From Ischnura elegans (lineage: Eukaryota; Arthropoda; Insecta; Odonata; Coenagrionidae), in the NCBI RefSeq assembly GCF_921293095.1, contig NC_060246.1, positions 133,362,198 to 133,426,197 of the forward strand: a stretch of DNA of 64,000 nt. Reading direction: 5' to 3'. Below the pieces are notes generated by a model. It saw nothing but the letters and a program-made list of their open reading frames with translations. It made no database searches and was not told the origin of the DNA. Below, one piece after another: positions 27,701 through 42,700 of the stretch (its first letter is position 1; each line of letters begins with the position of its first letter). A program made the translations under genes and the position numbers.

Positions 27701-30700
27701 CAAACCAGTATAAAACTGAGCTTCGTTCAAAACCCCCAGAACACTCTTATTAATCTTCATACCTTAGCTTTATAGTCCATCGCCTCTCGCACACGTTTGA
27801 AGCGGCTTACGAAGCTGTTTTAAATATTGCCTTCGTCAAATACAGTATCTATTTCCCCAACTAATGAACGATGAAGGAAAACTTTCATTTTGGGTCTATT
27901 TCTAAATTCGTAAGTGAGTAGCATAGTGTTGGAATATATAAATCATATAGCCACAGTTTTCCGGCTGTAAAATATTTGAAATTCAGAAATTCCGAAATTC
28001 ATACACCGACGATCTCACATTTCCTCTGCGGAATAAATTATATATGATGCAACTAGAGCAAGAAGTCAGAATATTTAAGAATTAAAATAGCTCAATTAAT
28101 TTTATCTAACAATTAATTATTTTTAATTTGCCCATGTTTAGAGAAAAAGAGTAATTCTAAAGTACGAGAAGCCTTGCTGTCGTTTCGACTTGGCTCCCGC
28201 CCTTCTCCACCAAGGCTTTTGCTAACGAAGCGACGCACGGACAGATTGCTTGTCGAGATGTCGACGTGAATGGAAAACCTGACTGTTTAATATGATACCT
28301 TCATCTTTCGACGAGAACACCTAATGATTAAATTAGGCCTATTCAAATAATACAGTCTAGCTTAACAGCATTCGCCTTAACATCCGGTAAGCTGGGCTAT
28401 CGACGGTGATGAAAGTTGTTCCACCGTATAATAATCACATATCAGAACTGTAAACAACTATAGAGCTTTCTCCATTTCAAATTGGTCGTCAATATTTTTT
28501 CAAATCAAATTTCCTCTTAAGTGAGTGACCTACGATTTGGCACACCAGTTTTCTTTTTGATTAACGTACCGGTAGACCGGCAAAGAGGAAATGCTTAGGA
28601 AACACGAGAGTAAAACGGTAGGAGGAGGGGGTGTGAAGGGAATGTGGAAAAATGACAAATGAGGGCGGATAGGCGACGCGGAGGTGGCGACGAGCTTGTA
28701 TATTAAGGATGAGTAGGAAGGGGGAGGGGGTGGTGAAGAGCTGGACTTAATCTGTATCCTAGCGACGGATGTCGGCCGGCTGTGAAAATATCTTCAAGAA
28801 GACACCGACACGGGGCTTCTTCCTGCTCTTTCTCACGTTAGCAAGTTACACTGGGAAAGAAAAGGATCCTGGCCAATTACGCTAGTGCACTTATGCGGAG
28901 TGAACTGAAAAAAATGTGGCAGTAATGGGACAAGCAAGCGAAGGTGAAAACTCGAACTATGAAAAAAAATACTTATTACAGCCGTTTTTCGACTTCTTCA
29001 CTCTCGTAAAATATTGAAATGTGGTGAATAAGAAACTATACAAGTATTTTAGCATTATAAATTAAGATTAAGAATAGTACTTCCACATAAAAACTTTATT
29101 TTAACAGAGTCGACATGTTTCAAGACTGATAATCTTGATAATACTGCTTGATATACTAGATGATACTACAGTGCAATTTGGGAAAATTTTGCCAAAATTT
29201 ACTTTCAGATATTTTTCTCCAATAAATATAAGCAAAAGTGTTAAGGGAAGATGTTTTAAGAAAAATGAAAAGTTAAACATGGAATTACAAAGACGTTTCT
29301 TCTCAGACTAATAGATCGAAGGAATGGATATTTTCCTCGCTTTACGAGGGCACATGAGAAACTGAGGTTGGTATTTATGCCTTCTAATTCTAGTACCTAG
29401 CTGGAATTACTGTCCGTGCAAAGAGTCGATATTGAAGTTTTACGGCTGAAGTTGCGTTTTTCGTCATTGACATGAGATAGTAAAATTTTTTCCAAAGTCT
29501 CTGGTGTCAAAGATGGTGTTACGAATTCAGATATAGAATCTATAATAGGTTAGCGTAGATGATTGTCTCCTGTCGTCACTTACTTTTAATTATATTAGCT
29601 GGATATTTGTCACCATTTACGGAACCCATGATATTTATACGTAAATATAAAAGCGATCGATTGGCAACTAAAATGGATCTCTATAGTCAAAGATTATCAA
29701 TTAATCGACGACAATAGGAAACACAAAACTAAACACCAACCATCCCAAATATAGATTAAACTAGTTGATACCAGGGGTTGATATCGAAATTCATCATCGC
29801 ACTGTCGCCTTTCAAAAATTCGATCCTTGTTTTCATGAAAAAAGCAAAAAAAAACAACCGACTAGATCTCTCTTAGGTTTTCTATTTTCAATGTATCTTT
29901 TGAAAGAAACTATGAATGTACACGCTAATGAGACATTTTCGACCCCGCGTCAACACTTAAGGGGTAAAAGTTTTCCTCAACCGTTCGAGCGTAAATGAGA
30001 CGTGGGACGAGAAGATTACAGAAGCGGAGATAAAGAGGAAGGAGGAGGAAGACATGTCGAACGCCGTCAAAGGATTTCTACCTGCCCTTAGCTACTCTCT
30101 GAGGATCACAAAGGCATTGAGACGTCAAGTCTCGGAAAAGGAACAAGAAGTAAGAGGAGCAGCTGATGTCTTCTTTTTTTATTTTACAATTTTTTCAAAA
30201 GGAGAACCGTCCCTTCGAAGACAGATGGGGAAACCGTTCGAGTCGAAGTGGATTATAAAAAAATAAGATGGGTAGAGGACGAAGAAGAAGAAAAAATGAG
30301 AAGAGCGCAGCGCACGAGTGACAAAGACGCGGGCGACCTCGGGGGGATTGTTGCGGTGAGAAGAGGACTCAAAAGAGATCGTCTCCATGGTGGAGGGAGG
30401 GGGTCGGTTGCCGGGAAAACAGCGTGAGGAGGGAGTTTGCGATGCGACTGCGGGAGTCGCAAAAACAAGTGAAGAAAGAATAGCGCCCCTTCTTTTCTAG
30501 TCGTTAAAAAAACCTTACTGCTGTCAAAGATTTTTTTCACTTTTTTTGCTTAAAAAATTTCATTGTACAATACGAAATGGGCATTTTTGTCGTAGAAAAC
30601 AGAATATATTGATTCTTTTCTAACGATGATGAGCCAACTACTACTCAACTTTTAACAGCAATGAGCAACGCATTAGCTTCATGGTTACGTTGGCAATTAA

Positions 30701-33700
30701 TCCAAAAAAAATCATGGTAAAATAGCCACACGATTTTAGTTGTGGAAAATAAAACTAAAATCTCAAATCCGATCACGAAATATTAGTCTTCAATCCTTAC
30801 AGATTCTCTTAAGAAATAAAAACCAACTTTTATTATATTAAATTACTATATTCGGGCCAAATATTATCAGTCTCAGCAGTTGATACCGTGAGGACCAGGG
30901 GACGCCGGTTAAAAAATTATGAACTTCCATTGTAATAAATTTAAATTATTGGGATATCGAAAAGTCAAGGAGGCAATAGAGTAATATCACACGCGAGTAT
31001 GCGAGTCAATATACATGCCACCACGTGTATCTATCTTTTATTTAGCCTTAGATTAAAGAATTCAATACTTAGCAATTCTAAGTTTGTAGATGTAGTAGAT
31101 GAATGAATTTACAGTTTTCTTAAGGTGAATTCTCTTACAACTCTTGTTTAGCGAGAGTTAGTGATCAAAAACATTTACTCGTAAAATTTTACTTTTATAT
31201 AACACCAAAGACTTAATGACAGAATAGATCAAAGATAACTTTATTCTAACCTGCATTTATCGCCAGGGCAGGGCTTAGAACATAGGGTGTAATATCTCGA
31301 TGAACACGCCAAAAATAGCCTACTTTCATCAAGATAACGTAGAGCGGCGTTTGAGTTAATGATAAAAAATTACATAAAATTTTCCTTCGGGCCGGATTTG
31401 AACCAGCGACCTATGGATTTCTGAGTTCAACTTCCTTCTACAGTCCACCGCTCTACCAACTGAGCTACCGAAGGAGATATTAACGTTAGGAAATCAACGA
31501 GTCATAATTCTCCGCTGACTGGAGAGGAGCTGTTTGCGTAAGCACTTCCGATGCGCGTGCTCTTAAACAGGCGTCATTGGCGTACGTGGTCGCTCCGCTT
31601 CACTTCCTACAGCAAGCAGTATAGGAGAACAATTTGCGTGCAATGAACGGCCGTGCGTACGGAGTGAAAGGGTTCAAACTCCCACCCCCTCCGCCGCCTA
31701 AATTTAGTGAATAGGGTAGTTTAATTTTTCAAAGAAAACTAAAGGCATTGATTGCGATTCGTTACCCACCATTATTGTATTCATTATATAAAAATTATTT
31801 GGTTTTATAAATCCCAGTTTAGACGAATGGGAATGGTCAATTTTATCCTCATTTGAAAAAGGTCAGATTGGCGCCCATGCGATGCCACTCCGCGTGAAGT
31901 CATGGGGACCTAGATTCCATGCGAGAGTTTTACATCGTCTGAGATTACCAATGCATCCATGTGGCACAGAGCTCAGGGAAACATTTCTTAATAATCACCT
32001 ATTAAAGGTCCCTGTGGTTGGAAAGTTTCCTTCGTTTGATAGGGTACATATTAATAATCCTTGTTTAAGCCATGCGCTACCTGCTAGTAGGGTACTCTAC
32101 GCTACATCCATGCTCGGCAGCAAGCAACCTGCATCGTAGCGGCCGTAGCGACGTTGTTAGCCACGCACCCAGGTGGCCTCACACAGCATCAGCCAGACGT
32201 CACACGGGCTTTTCCCAGCATTCGTACTTAGCCGTCGCGTTTACCCGCGCTTGAAATTTTTCACTTTTCATTAAATCGCGAAAAATAGATATCGTCATTT
32301 AAAAATCTAAGAGCGTGAAATACGCACTCCAGGAGTAATAATCTCTCGATTTAGGCTATTTAAAACAAAATAGAAAACCACCCTATTCAGTCAACACCAC
32401 CCATCGGAAATAATTGTGACATAATACTTTTCCGGCAGCGCCCAAGCCAGAGTTGCCCAGTTGTGATCGCATAGAACTAATTAAAATCATCGCTATAAAT
32501 TAGGCGTTTTGTCCAGCCTCAAAAAACACCCTACGCCGCCAAAATGTATTCGCAAAAGCTTCGAGACCAGCCCTTATATTCAATGGCAATACTGAATGCA
32601 TTGTACGAAAATCAATTTACTGAGCCTTTTCACTTATTGGTGACAAGATTGGTATTTTTCTGTGGAGACGATTCCAGGGTTCTCAACTGAGTGATTGGTT
32701 CAATATCATAAAATTTTGTTAGTTTACTTTCCTGAAATTTTGCATGTTAGTTGCAAGCAAAATACGCCGGAAATGGTAGCAGATTCCGATGACGGAATTC
32801 CGTTCGAGGAGACATGTTCTCACATCAAAAACGGAACAACATTTTTGCACATGGCCAATTCTGCAAAAAAATATTTATTTGCCCAACAATTACTCTCGCG
32901 ATTCTTTTTCGCTGAACAAAGTGGTGTACGTCTGAGTAGACGTTGTGGCTTTTTTGTACTCTATCACTTCATGAATCAAATATTGAAAATATCAAAACCA
33001 ATGGTAATCAAAAGAATGAGCAAATTCCGAATCAGGTTCAACAGGAAAATTTTGGTGAGTTTTTTTTTTTAATTCCGGTTTCAATTACTTTGTAGCGAAC
33101 TAACTTACCTTCAACAAATTCTAGTTTTTTTTACCATTTTTCTATGCATCCTTAGCACAATACCATTCTGCGGTTCAACTGCCAAAATATATTCACACGA
33201 TCCATAAGTTTAATAACATTTTCTCTGAAAACCGGCACTGTAATCTTTTAATCCTTAAGGAGCTCTCCTCATTAATGGAAAATTAGTAACCCAATGCAGG
33301 GAATTTCGGGCAATATAGAGAAGTCATAATCACCAATTACATATATAAAATAATATATTAAGATCAAATTGATCGCTACAAACTTTGGTATCGGCGATTC
33401 AAATGTAGCGATTATGCAAGTATTGATATATGAATAGTCATGTAGCTTTTACCAGAAACAGTGGGGTTCTCTACCTCCTCCATAACACAAATTTACTGAG
33501 AAGAATATATTTGAGGTCTTCCATCTTAAATGACGTTATTTTGACTTTATACACGACGTTTAATATTTTAAAAATCAGGGCGATGTTACCAGAAAACGGT
33601 AAATTGAAGGCTTTCAGCAAGCAAATGTTGACCGACCAGTGTAATTCAAATCTGCGTGAAAATTAAAACTTGGCAATCCCTGATGGCCAGTCGGTAGCTA

Positions 33701-36700
33701 TTCTCATGCAATTCACTTCAGTATATTCTCGGTAGCTGAAATATGTACAGGAATAACTACTGCGAGCTTATTCTAATCAGCGAAATATGGGTATCAAAGA
33801 AATCTATTTACAGTATGCCGCCTTACTAAATTGACCGCCGCACGTTTCGTACAAGATTGAAAATATCCAGAGATTGATATATTTTTTACGAACTTATGAC
33901 TGAGGTACGTTACAATGATGCCATTTTAATTTATTTAAGCACTATAGGTTTTAATCGTTCAGAAATACTTGAAATTTCAAAGGCGAGTGGGTGGACAGGC
34001 ATAAAAACTGCTGTGGCATTGGCACCATGCACTCATATCAGCTCGGGTTTAGTGAAAACAATGGAATCGAGTGCTACTGCCCCTCGATCGTTTCGTTGCC
34101 TATCACGAATTTTACAAAACAGGATCCTCAAGTCTTCCACAGAATGTGTTGTCGCCCGCCGCGCATTTCAATGGTATACAAAAGTCGCCACTCGCGTCGC
34201 TGATGGACAAATTCATCCGAGTTTCACGGGGTTCACGGGTAAATAAGGTATAATTAGGAATGTTAACCGAAATTACATTCATGATCATATTATTTATTAA
34301 ATTAATGACTCTTTAATGCTATTCATCGCAATTAAAAACATAATGCTGCAAAATATTGAAAAAAAAGTTAATCACATTGCACTCATGACTGCCCCGTGGA
34401 CATTTTTGAAAGACGATTAAAATGCGACCGAAGTGTCAACTGAAATCAACCACCTGTGGGATGGAATTGGGCTTCCTATATGCAGCCCCCTTGCTATGCT
34501 CGTTGAGCAATACATACCTTTAGGTTCGCCAAACCCGCATAGCCTTCAGTAACTCAGCCAGTATAGCTGTGGGCTGTAGCAGGAAGTGTATTCAGATAAC
34601 CACAAGTCGCTTGTTTAAATCCGTCCCGAAGGAGCATTTAATTGCTTTGTGAAAATGTTCAAATATAACGATCTTCATTCCTGAAATACTTCATTTTCAT
34701 ACTCGTAATAATGTTTCCTACCCTTACAGTTCGGATCTTACTTTACATATTTTCTTATTTTGAATGAGTACTCGGTAGCGTGAGATTGATAAAAAATGTT
34801 CTTGGTAAAAAATGTCATGAATAATTAAATATAAAATTGGAACTACCTCGCTACGTTACTGGACATCTTCCAAGGAAAAGAAGTGGATAACTCCCTATTT
34901 CACGAAGTCCACAATAATTTAAAAGACATTCATCGACGTTTCCAAGAGCACAAACGTCATTAATGGTCATCCCAAACATTGTTATGACACATAAACACCT
35001 CACGTCTAGTGAAAATAATTGAAATCTGCGCGATCGCTGTCAGACCTTTTCGTCCAGTTTACTCACTGTTCCCACTTCTCACAACACCTTCGGTATCTCA
35101 GTTGGTAGAGCGGTGGACTGTAGAAGGAGATATAATTCAGATATCCATAAGTCGCTGATTTAAATCCGGCCCGAAGTATATATTTCTGGTATTTTTTTGT
35201 GAATGTCTCGACAGGTAATAAGGGCATCACTACCGGCATACTACATGCACTCATTTCCACGCTTTCTGATTTTATCCTGATAGTCAACATATTTTTATTT
35301 AACACTGTAAAGTGTAAAATGGAAAAAAACTAATTGTTCCAAAAATATTTAAAAGACAATTGGAAGCACTTTGCTAGTTTACAAATGGCCCATTAAATTA
35401 CGCTCAAGATAATTCAATCCTGGTTCCAGACAAGTTACGGTGAACTTAAGCGAAAAAACATATTTTTTTTATATCCCTCCACTGGCTCTTTTGACAACGT
35501 GATTTCGTCCAAAGGGGGGAGGGGAGGTGAGATATAAAACATGGCTGCCACATGTTAGCATCATATCAGCTCAAGTCTAAAGGCCGCTATAAACGGCGAA
35601 TGATCGTACTGAATGATCATGCGAATGAAATCATTCGCCGTGTATCACGGAAAAATTCGCGAATGAACCGTAGTGCGCATGATCATTCAATAAAACGTGG
35701 AACATGTTCTATTTTGATCGCACGATCCCGTTAATGATGGCATGATCAATCAGCATGATCATTCGTAGGATTAGCCACCGAGTAGAGCGGCCTTGACAAA
35801 TGAAAATAATGGAATTCATCGTCGACCGCAACTCGCCCATTCCGTTGGCTATGCTTGGTTTGGCCCACTAAAGCATTTTTACTTTTCCCATTCTCCTCAC
35901 AACACCTTCGGTATGAGAGGCCGGAGCGTGTCTCCCGGCTTGCGGCTGCCACTGAGGTGGGTGGGGCGGAAAGTGAAAGCGAAATTTGGCACTTTTTAAA
36001 ACTGTGCCCCTTTATACGTTCCACACAGTTTAATATTGATCAATGGAATATCGCCTTCGGTAGCTCAGTTGGTAGAGCGGTGGACTGTAGAAGGAAACAT
36101 ATCTCAAATCCGGCCCGAAGGAAATTTTTAACATTTTTTTTTTGGGAAGTTAAACGGCCGCATGAATTTTCGTTAGGAAAAAAAATCACCGACAATAGCT
36201 GTGACTAGTTTTTCCTGTGAAGGCTTCGAAATTTGAAATCTGTTCAAGAGAGCAATTGTTAATGAATACGCCATTTTACCCAGCTAAGAGTGCAGACGTC
36301 GATGAAAAGTTATCGTACAAGTAACTGTAAAGGAAATAAAATTATAACACATGAAGACCAAAGCGAGGGAAACATTTCCATGTAAAAAAATCCATCATTA
36401 AATTTACCGAAAGCTGTTCAAATATAGCAGCAACAGTCCATATGAGGACATGTAAACAGCGTAAGCAATATTTTTTTCATTTATATTTTACGATTTTTTT
36501 TAAGTTTGCTTGCAACTCGCGTTAGCCAAGCTGGAACGCAGTCATTATTGACAATGCTAGCTAGACTATTACATCAGAGGTGTACTATAACTTTGATTTA
36601 ATGCTTTCAGGTATGAATTTACTACGGTTAATAAGCAATTGTTATTAATAGTAGTTTATAATATTTACTGGGTGAATTTATCTGCATTTCCCGCCTCCAT

Positions 36701-39700
36701 AGAGAGTGTTAATTTAGAGATTGAGCTAGGATAGAGTCCAGTCATTTTTTTTTAATAATTACCAGATACTATAACTGAATGTTACCACTCGATCACTAGA
36801 ATGGCCATTTTAGGTGTCTTCTTAAATGGCCTTACATTAATTAAGGTAGAACATAAAAAGTGGCCAATTTGCAAATCATGCATATGTATAAGTCGAAAAC
36901 ATTTACTTTTTGAAAAATATCCCAGAGGTGACCCCGCGACTTTAAAAGGAGCACGTATGAATTTGCATGAAATGGTCCTCACGATAAATATTTACAAGAG
37001 TACGCATTGAAAATAGTAAAAGCGAGCACTTGAGATACTAGAACAAGTGTTTTGACGCATGAAAAAATAAGTTTGACATGAGTTTGAAAACTCCACCTGT
37101 CACATCTCTGGATCATTCGTGAATGAATAAAGGTCTCATGAGGATTATCCTGCCGCTGTTCCAGAGATGTCGCCATCGATCAGGCGGCAAAACTTACGCT
37201 CAAAAGAGATGGATATATGTATACGCCTGCACTTCGTGGAGGGGAGGAGATTAACAAAGAGGAAAGACTGGAAGAAGGGGGATCCTTTCCGGGGGTTCAC
37301 TACCTCGGCGGGAACTTCGATACAGAATGTGACACCACCCTACAGTTGGCGCTGAGGCATTTTCAGATATGAGCTTATTCTTAGAAAGGATGCATCTCTG
37401 CGGGCATTATGAAGCATCGTCGGTTTTAGTTTTTATGCCGAAAAAAATGCAAAACAACATATTTTTATTAACTCTCCAGCATGCACTCATGCGGTTCTCG
37501 ATCCAAAAAGAGAGGTATCCCGTAAAAGCAGCCAAGTTTGGTCCACTAACTTCGAATTAACAGTGCACAGTACTTCACTTACGAATTTAAAGCTGTAAAA
37601 TTACCGCTAAACCGGTCTTCTATAGTCACGTATTAAACTCGAGCTATTATTGTCTTTGAATTTTAATTATATATTAAGTGGAATCTCGTCAATGTTTGTC
37701 TGATTCTCAAATTTGAAAATTTTACCTCAATATTTTTTTAAATTCATTTTTTATTTTTGAGGTAGAAGCAAATGTTGAAAAGTGCCTACATATTCCAAAA
37801 ATTTCGACATTGAAGCGTGTATTTAAACGAGTAATACGCCACAAAAAAGACTAAATATGATAAGTTGATCTAAAGTGAAGCGCTCATTTCGAGCGCTATG
37901 ATACCATAAGTTTTTTTTTCTTTTTTTGGCTCTTATTCGGGCCATGGTTCAACCAATATTCCATTTTCGATTTCCCATACCCTATTCGGATTTCCAGTAC
38001 GAATAGTTTAAATAACCCAGAATTTATATCGATGGCAAGGTACTCGTTAATGACTAATACAAAAATACGTATAAAAATCCATCAAGGTCCATTGTGAAAT
38101 AAAATTTATTTCGAGAACGTAGCATATTCCGGTCGAAGCACAAAAAATATATCCGTCTTCGCTTAAAAATTTGAGATCAATAAAACTTGAACAAATGACC
38201 ATTTAAAAAACGAACTTATCCTCGACTTGCCATTTTTTCAGCATTCTGGTCATTGTTTGAAGTTATTGCCGCAGCACTCTCAGTTACTAACTTCGCCCTC
38301 TTGCTTATCAAGTTAGCCAAATTTTGCACCAAGTACCTCGTCTTCACCTTCTTCTCTCTCAACGAAAGATAAATTAACGTCCAGCACTTCGCAAAGGTAC
38401 TCGTTAATGACTCGTAATTCAAAATAAGGTTTACTCCTTTTCATTGTATCTAAAAATCCAATTCTCTTCCTTTCTCTCCATCATTTACTCAACATTCTAC
38501 CCTCTAACAATCTTTTCAACATCCCCTCTACACTAAATACTTCCTCCATCCATCCTTCTATCTGCTCCGTACATCATCTAGAAGTTGCCTCTCCTCACCC
38601 GCCAGGTCCAGCACTTCTTCGTTCCTCTTCCTTTCCGTCCACTTCACCTTCTTCATTCTTCTCCGCAACCACATTTTAAACGCCAGTAGTCTTTTCTCGC
38701 CCTCCTTCGGAATAAATCAGGGTATAATTATAAATTACGATCGAAGATAAATACTTTTATCTTCCGTTATTTACGATATAATACACAGAAATATATAGTC
38801 GAATTTGCTCCCTTATGAGCAAAAAATAGGCGTAAAGTAAGTTGTGGCAGCATTCTCTGCCTTCTTGTGCATTATTTGGGGTAATATTTCCTTTTTTAGG
38901 CTGATATCACTAAGCCGTGGACCCTTCTAGTCCTAAAAAATATCCAAGCGGCAATTAGTAAACAATAGTTTAGAAGCAACATGAATACTTAATGTATTCG
39001 CTAAAAAGAGTGGAAGACTGAAATTGGCCGAACTAAGAAAAAAATTGATGCCACGAACTTTTCACTTTGAAAAAAAAACACTTATACCAATAGAGAAAAA
39101 TTAACAAGAAAGACAATTAGATGTCCATAACAATGATTTCACAGGTGATGGGAAGAAATATGAAATACCATGGTTAATCACGAGGCTTGGTCATCAACGT
39201 ATCGATAAATATATTAATCGAACTGAATGCAAACATTATTACCATCGCTATCTACTAACTTTACTGTTATTACTTAGGAGTTTAGAGGCACATTTGTCAG
39301 AAATGTTCGGATAAAATCATTAAAGAGCATCATTTCCGCAAAAAGAAAACTAATTTTGCTTTAAAAGACAAAAATTGCTGAAATTGGTAATTTATTAGAT
39401 GGTTGAAACAATCTTGCGGCTTGTAAACCATAGACATCATTTTCCGCATATTTTAAATTCAATTACTGATAAATACCAATATCAAACTCTAACTACAATT
39501 ACAATTAGCACATATTTGATTTCTTCTGGTACACCAATCACCTGTATACCTCAGCAAAATTGCATGCTCCATAATTTCTCGTAAACATTGTCCGATAAAT
39601 ACAAGGGTTCGTGAAATTTTCAAAAAAAGACAAAAACAAATTAACCGAAAAGAATATTTATTCCGAATGAAATGGCAATCGATTGATCCCTCCTTTCGTA

Positions 39701-42700
39701 CCCACAAAGCTGAAGCCCACTAAATGAATCATGGAAAGAACGCCCATAAATGACTCCCGATCATAAAATGCCCCAACATTCAACAGTTATGCCCAACCGA
39801 GTAATTAAAATTTGAATTTCAATTCGTATCTTTCCCTAACCGCAAATTAATTACTGGAACACAGTCCGACCGGAACTTTAAAAAAAAATATTTCCTTTCG
39901 AAACCGAGTACATCCGTTTCAGTTATCAGAGGGAAAAAAAGAAGAAACAGAAATTTTAGTCGTTCATAATTGCGACATCCCCCATTGACAAATGACTTCG
40001 AGATGGAGCATCCTTCAAAATCGAATCGCAGACGAAGATATCCTCCTAATGAGCCATCTGGAACTCACCCTCTCCTCATAGCAAGAATAAGGATCAGCTG
40101 AAAGAACTTACATAAAAAAATAATCAGGGAACTAGGTCAATGAAGCTGAAATCATCCACGTTATCCCATGGTCTACGAAAGGCTCACTTTTTTTGCCGGC
40201 GACAACATAAAGTCATCTACCATTAATCATCGCCTCAAGATTTTTTTTATCGAGCGAGGCCGTTCCTAGACGCTTAAAATTCACTGCGAGGACAACCTAA
40301 ATGAATAATAGACGGATAAAATTAACTTAATTGCCATCCATTGAGCATTAGGTAAAGAGAGAAAATATGCTATTAAGTGACCCTCAAAAGTGAGATTGAA
40401 TTTTTACTCCCAAGTTGTACAAATCACACAGGAAAACAATGCACTGCTTTTATAACTCAAAACGCTAGTTCAGAGTAAGTTTCAAAATTGGGATAAAAAT
40501 AATCTTCGGCGATGGAAACACTTTATAAATAATAATTGGTTATGTCATACTAATTTAAGTAAACCGGAGCAGGCCAGGGTGATAACTTTACGGAGTCACA
40601 CGCAATGCACAAATTGTGCGTAAAATCCAAAGAGAATCCATTTTTTTCTGTAGATTTTTCGCACAATTTGGGTGTATCATTTTAAAAATCTACCTCTTTG
40701 CTTCCCATATTTGAATCTCTTGCTTGAAATTACCCAAATAAACATTATTAGTAAAAACAAATCCAGCGAATGACTTGATAATTCTGTCATGACCACAAAT
40801 TACTTTATTCACTATTAACTTATTCATTTGTTTCATTTAATGTTTATTACCGTTTATCGTTGTGTGCCAAGTAGTTTTAAATATTTATGCATGAGGCAAG
40901 AGTTTATTGATCCTTACGATTATCGCAGTAATACGCAAATAAATATGAGAGCATTATTAAAATGGACTGAATTTAATCACTCTCCCTTAGCAAATATCGC
41001 ATGCAACTATGTTTAACAAACGCTAAATATCTTTCTCTCTCTCTCTCATAAAAATATGTTTTAGCTGTTTACTTGGCAAAAAAAAAATGATTGAAAACTA
41101 AAATTAGACCGATAATGGCGATAATTTCATAATATACAATTAGGGTTTGTACAATAATGGCACATGGAAGGAGGAATTTATAGCGGGGCTTGGATTACGG
41201 ACTGCCGCTGTAATTCTCTAGTGTCACGATGCAGTTCATCGAGCAGGCGAACGTGCAGAACGCCCGTTTAAAGATTAGAATAATCCAGAATAATAAATTA
41301 CAGCGCGGGGGATATTTTCTTTTAAGCCTTCGACATATTTTCGAGCCGAAGGCTTCTCACTAGGATATCACGTTAAATAAAATTATTTCAATAATCCCTT
41401 TAAGACACAGGGATGCTTTCCAGTGCCATAGGAATTTCCACGAAACTGAGAGAAGATCGCGGAAAAGAAAATCCCTTCGGTAATTAGGGGATTGCAATTT
41501 GGAAGTTTTCACTGAAACATGTTTACGCCATTAATGGCTAATACTGAAACTATAAAGACCGACAAACTTCAAAAATATTGTAAATGAGATCTACAAGAAA
41601 AAATAAAAATATGAACGATATAATTTTTCGTTCCACGAATTTTGTCCACATTCTTATTAAATTCTGTCTTAATTAGAACAGAGCCACTTTAAAGGGGGAT
41701 CCTTAATCCCGAGATCTCACTCTTAATGGTGCGGATCTATTAGATCAACCAGCTTAATGAGCCCTAGTGCGATATGAAAGAAGCCTTATGATGACGCTGA
41801 AAAGAAGATAGAATTCTTTAGTTAATCGGTCACAAAAATAATAGGCAGATGAAGACGAAGAAGTAGTTGGCCGGAATAACACCAAAAAAAGGCCTCCATT
41901 AAGTTAAACGGAACAAGTGACGAAGAATACAGAATATTAGATAAACCACGCAAGCATGGGAAAAAATGGTCGAATGGTTGTGCAGAATTCAGTCAGACCA
42001 ATACCAAAATTTTCGACGAATTATAGCGTCAAATTCTAGGAAAGTTATTCTAATTGTATTCGTCACGAAGTTTCCAACACATCAGTGTATAAAGCGACAT
42101 TTTAACGACTCGTTTTCGAGTGAATCAACGAAATTTATATTTGATTCCCATGGAAGGATCACGTACGGATAATACACCTCATTTGAAATTTTAAAAAAAA
42201 TCGTCAACAGAAACAATACCATTTAAATAACTTAACATTTTTTTAAAAGAAACAGCGTCGATTCCACAATTTTCAATTTATTGAGCTCACTTTCGAAATA
42301 TTTGAACAGTTGAATATTTGAAATTATCAAAGCAATTTAAAAGCTAAAAGTATTAGCATATAAAAATAATATTTTTTGTGTCAAGCTCTAAGGTTATAAT
42401 TTGCAACAGGGCTATTATTTGCACAAGATAAGTGAATCATCAAAATGCGACCGATATTACGAGCAATTTTCCATCATTACGAGTTTACTTTCATAATAAC
42501 TGTGTATATGTTTTTTTCTGTTAAAATGCAAATAAACATTAATATTTGCGTCTTCTTTGGCCTTTGACGGTCACGGTCATTCATAAGTCCTTAAATTTAT
42601 TAAGAACATTAACCCTCAGTCAGAACGACGCATCGTGTAGATGAGAACGTGAAATTCCGACAACAGCAACAAATACATGAGAACATTGATTCGCGTCACC

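Noticed and set aside
32695-33072. 125-codon frame ending at a GTGAGT donor-like site
   Set aside because: No family resemblance and no partner exon could be found; GTGAGT before a T-run can occur by chance in 37 kb of intron.
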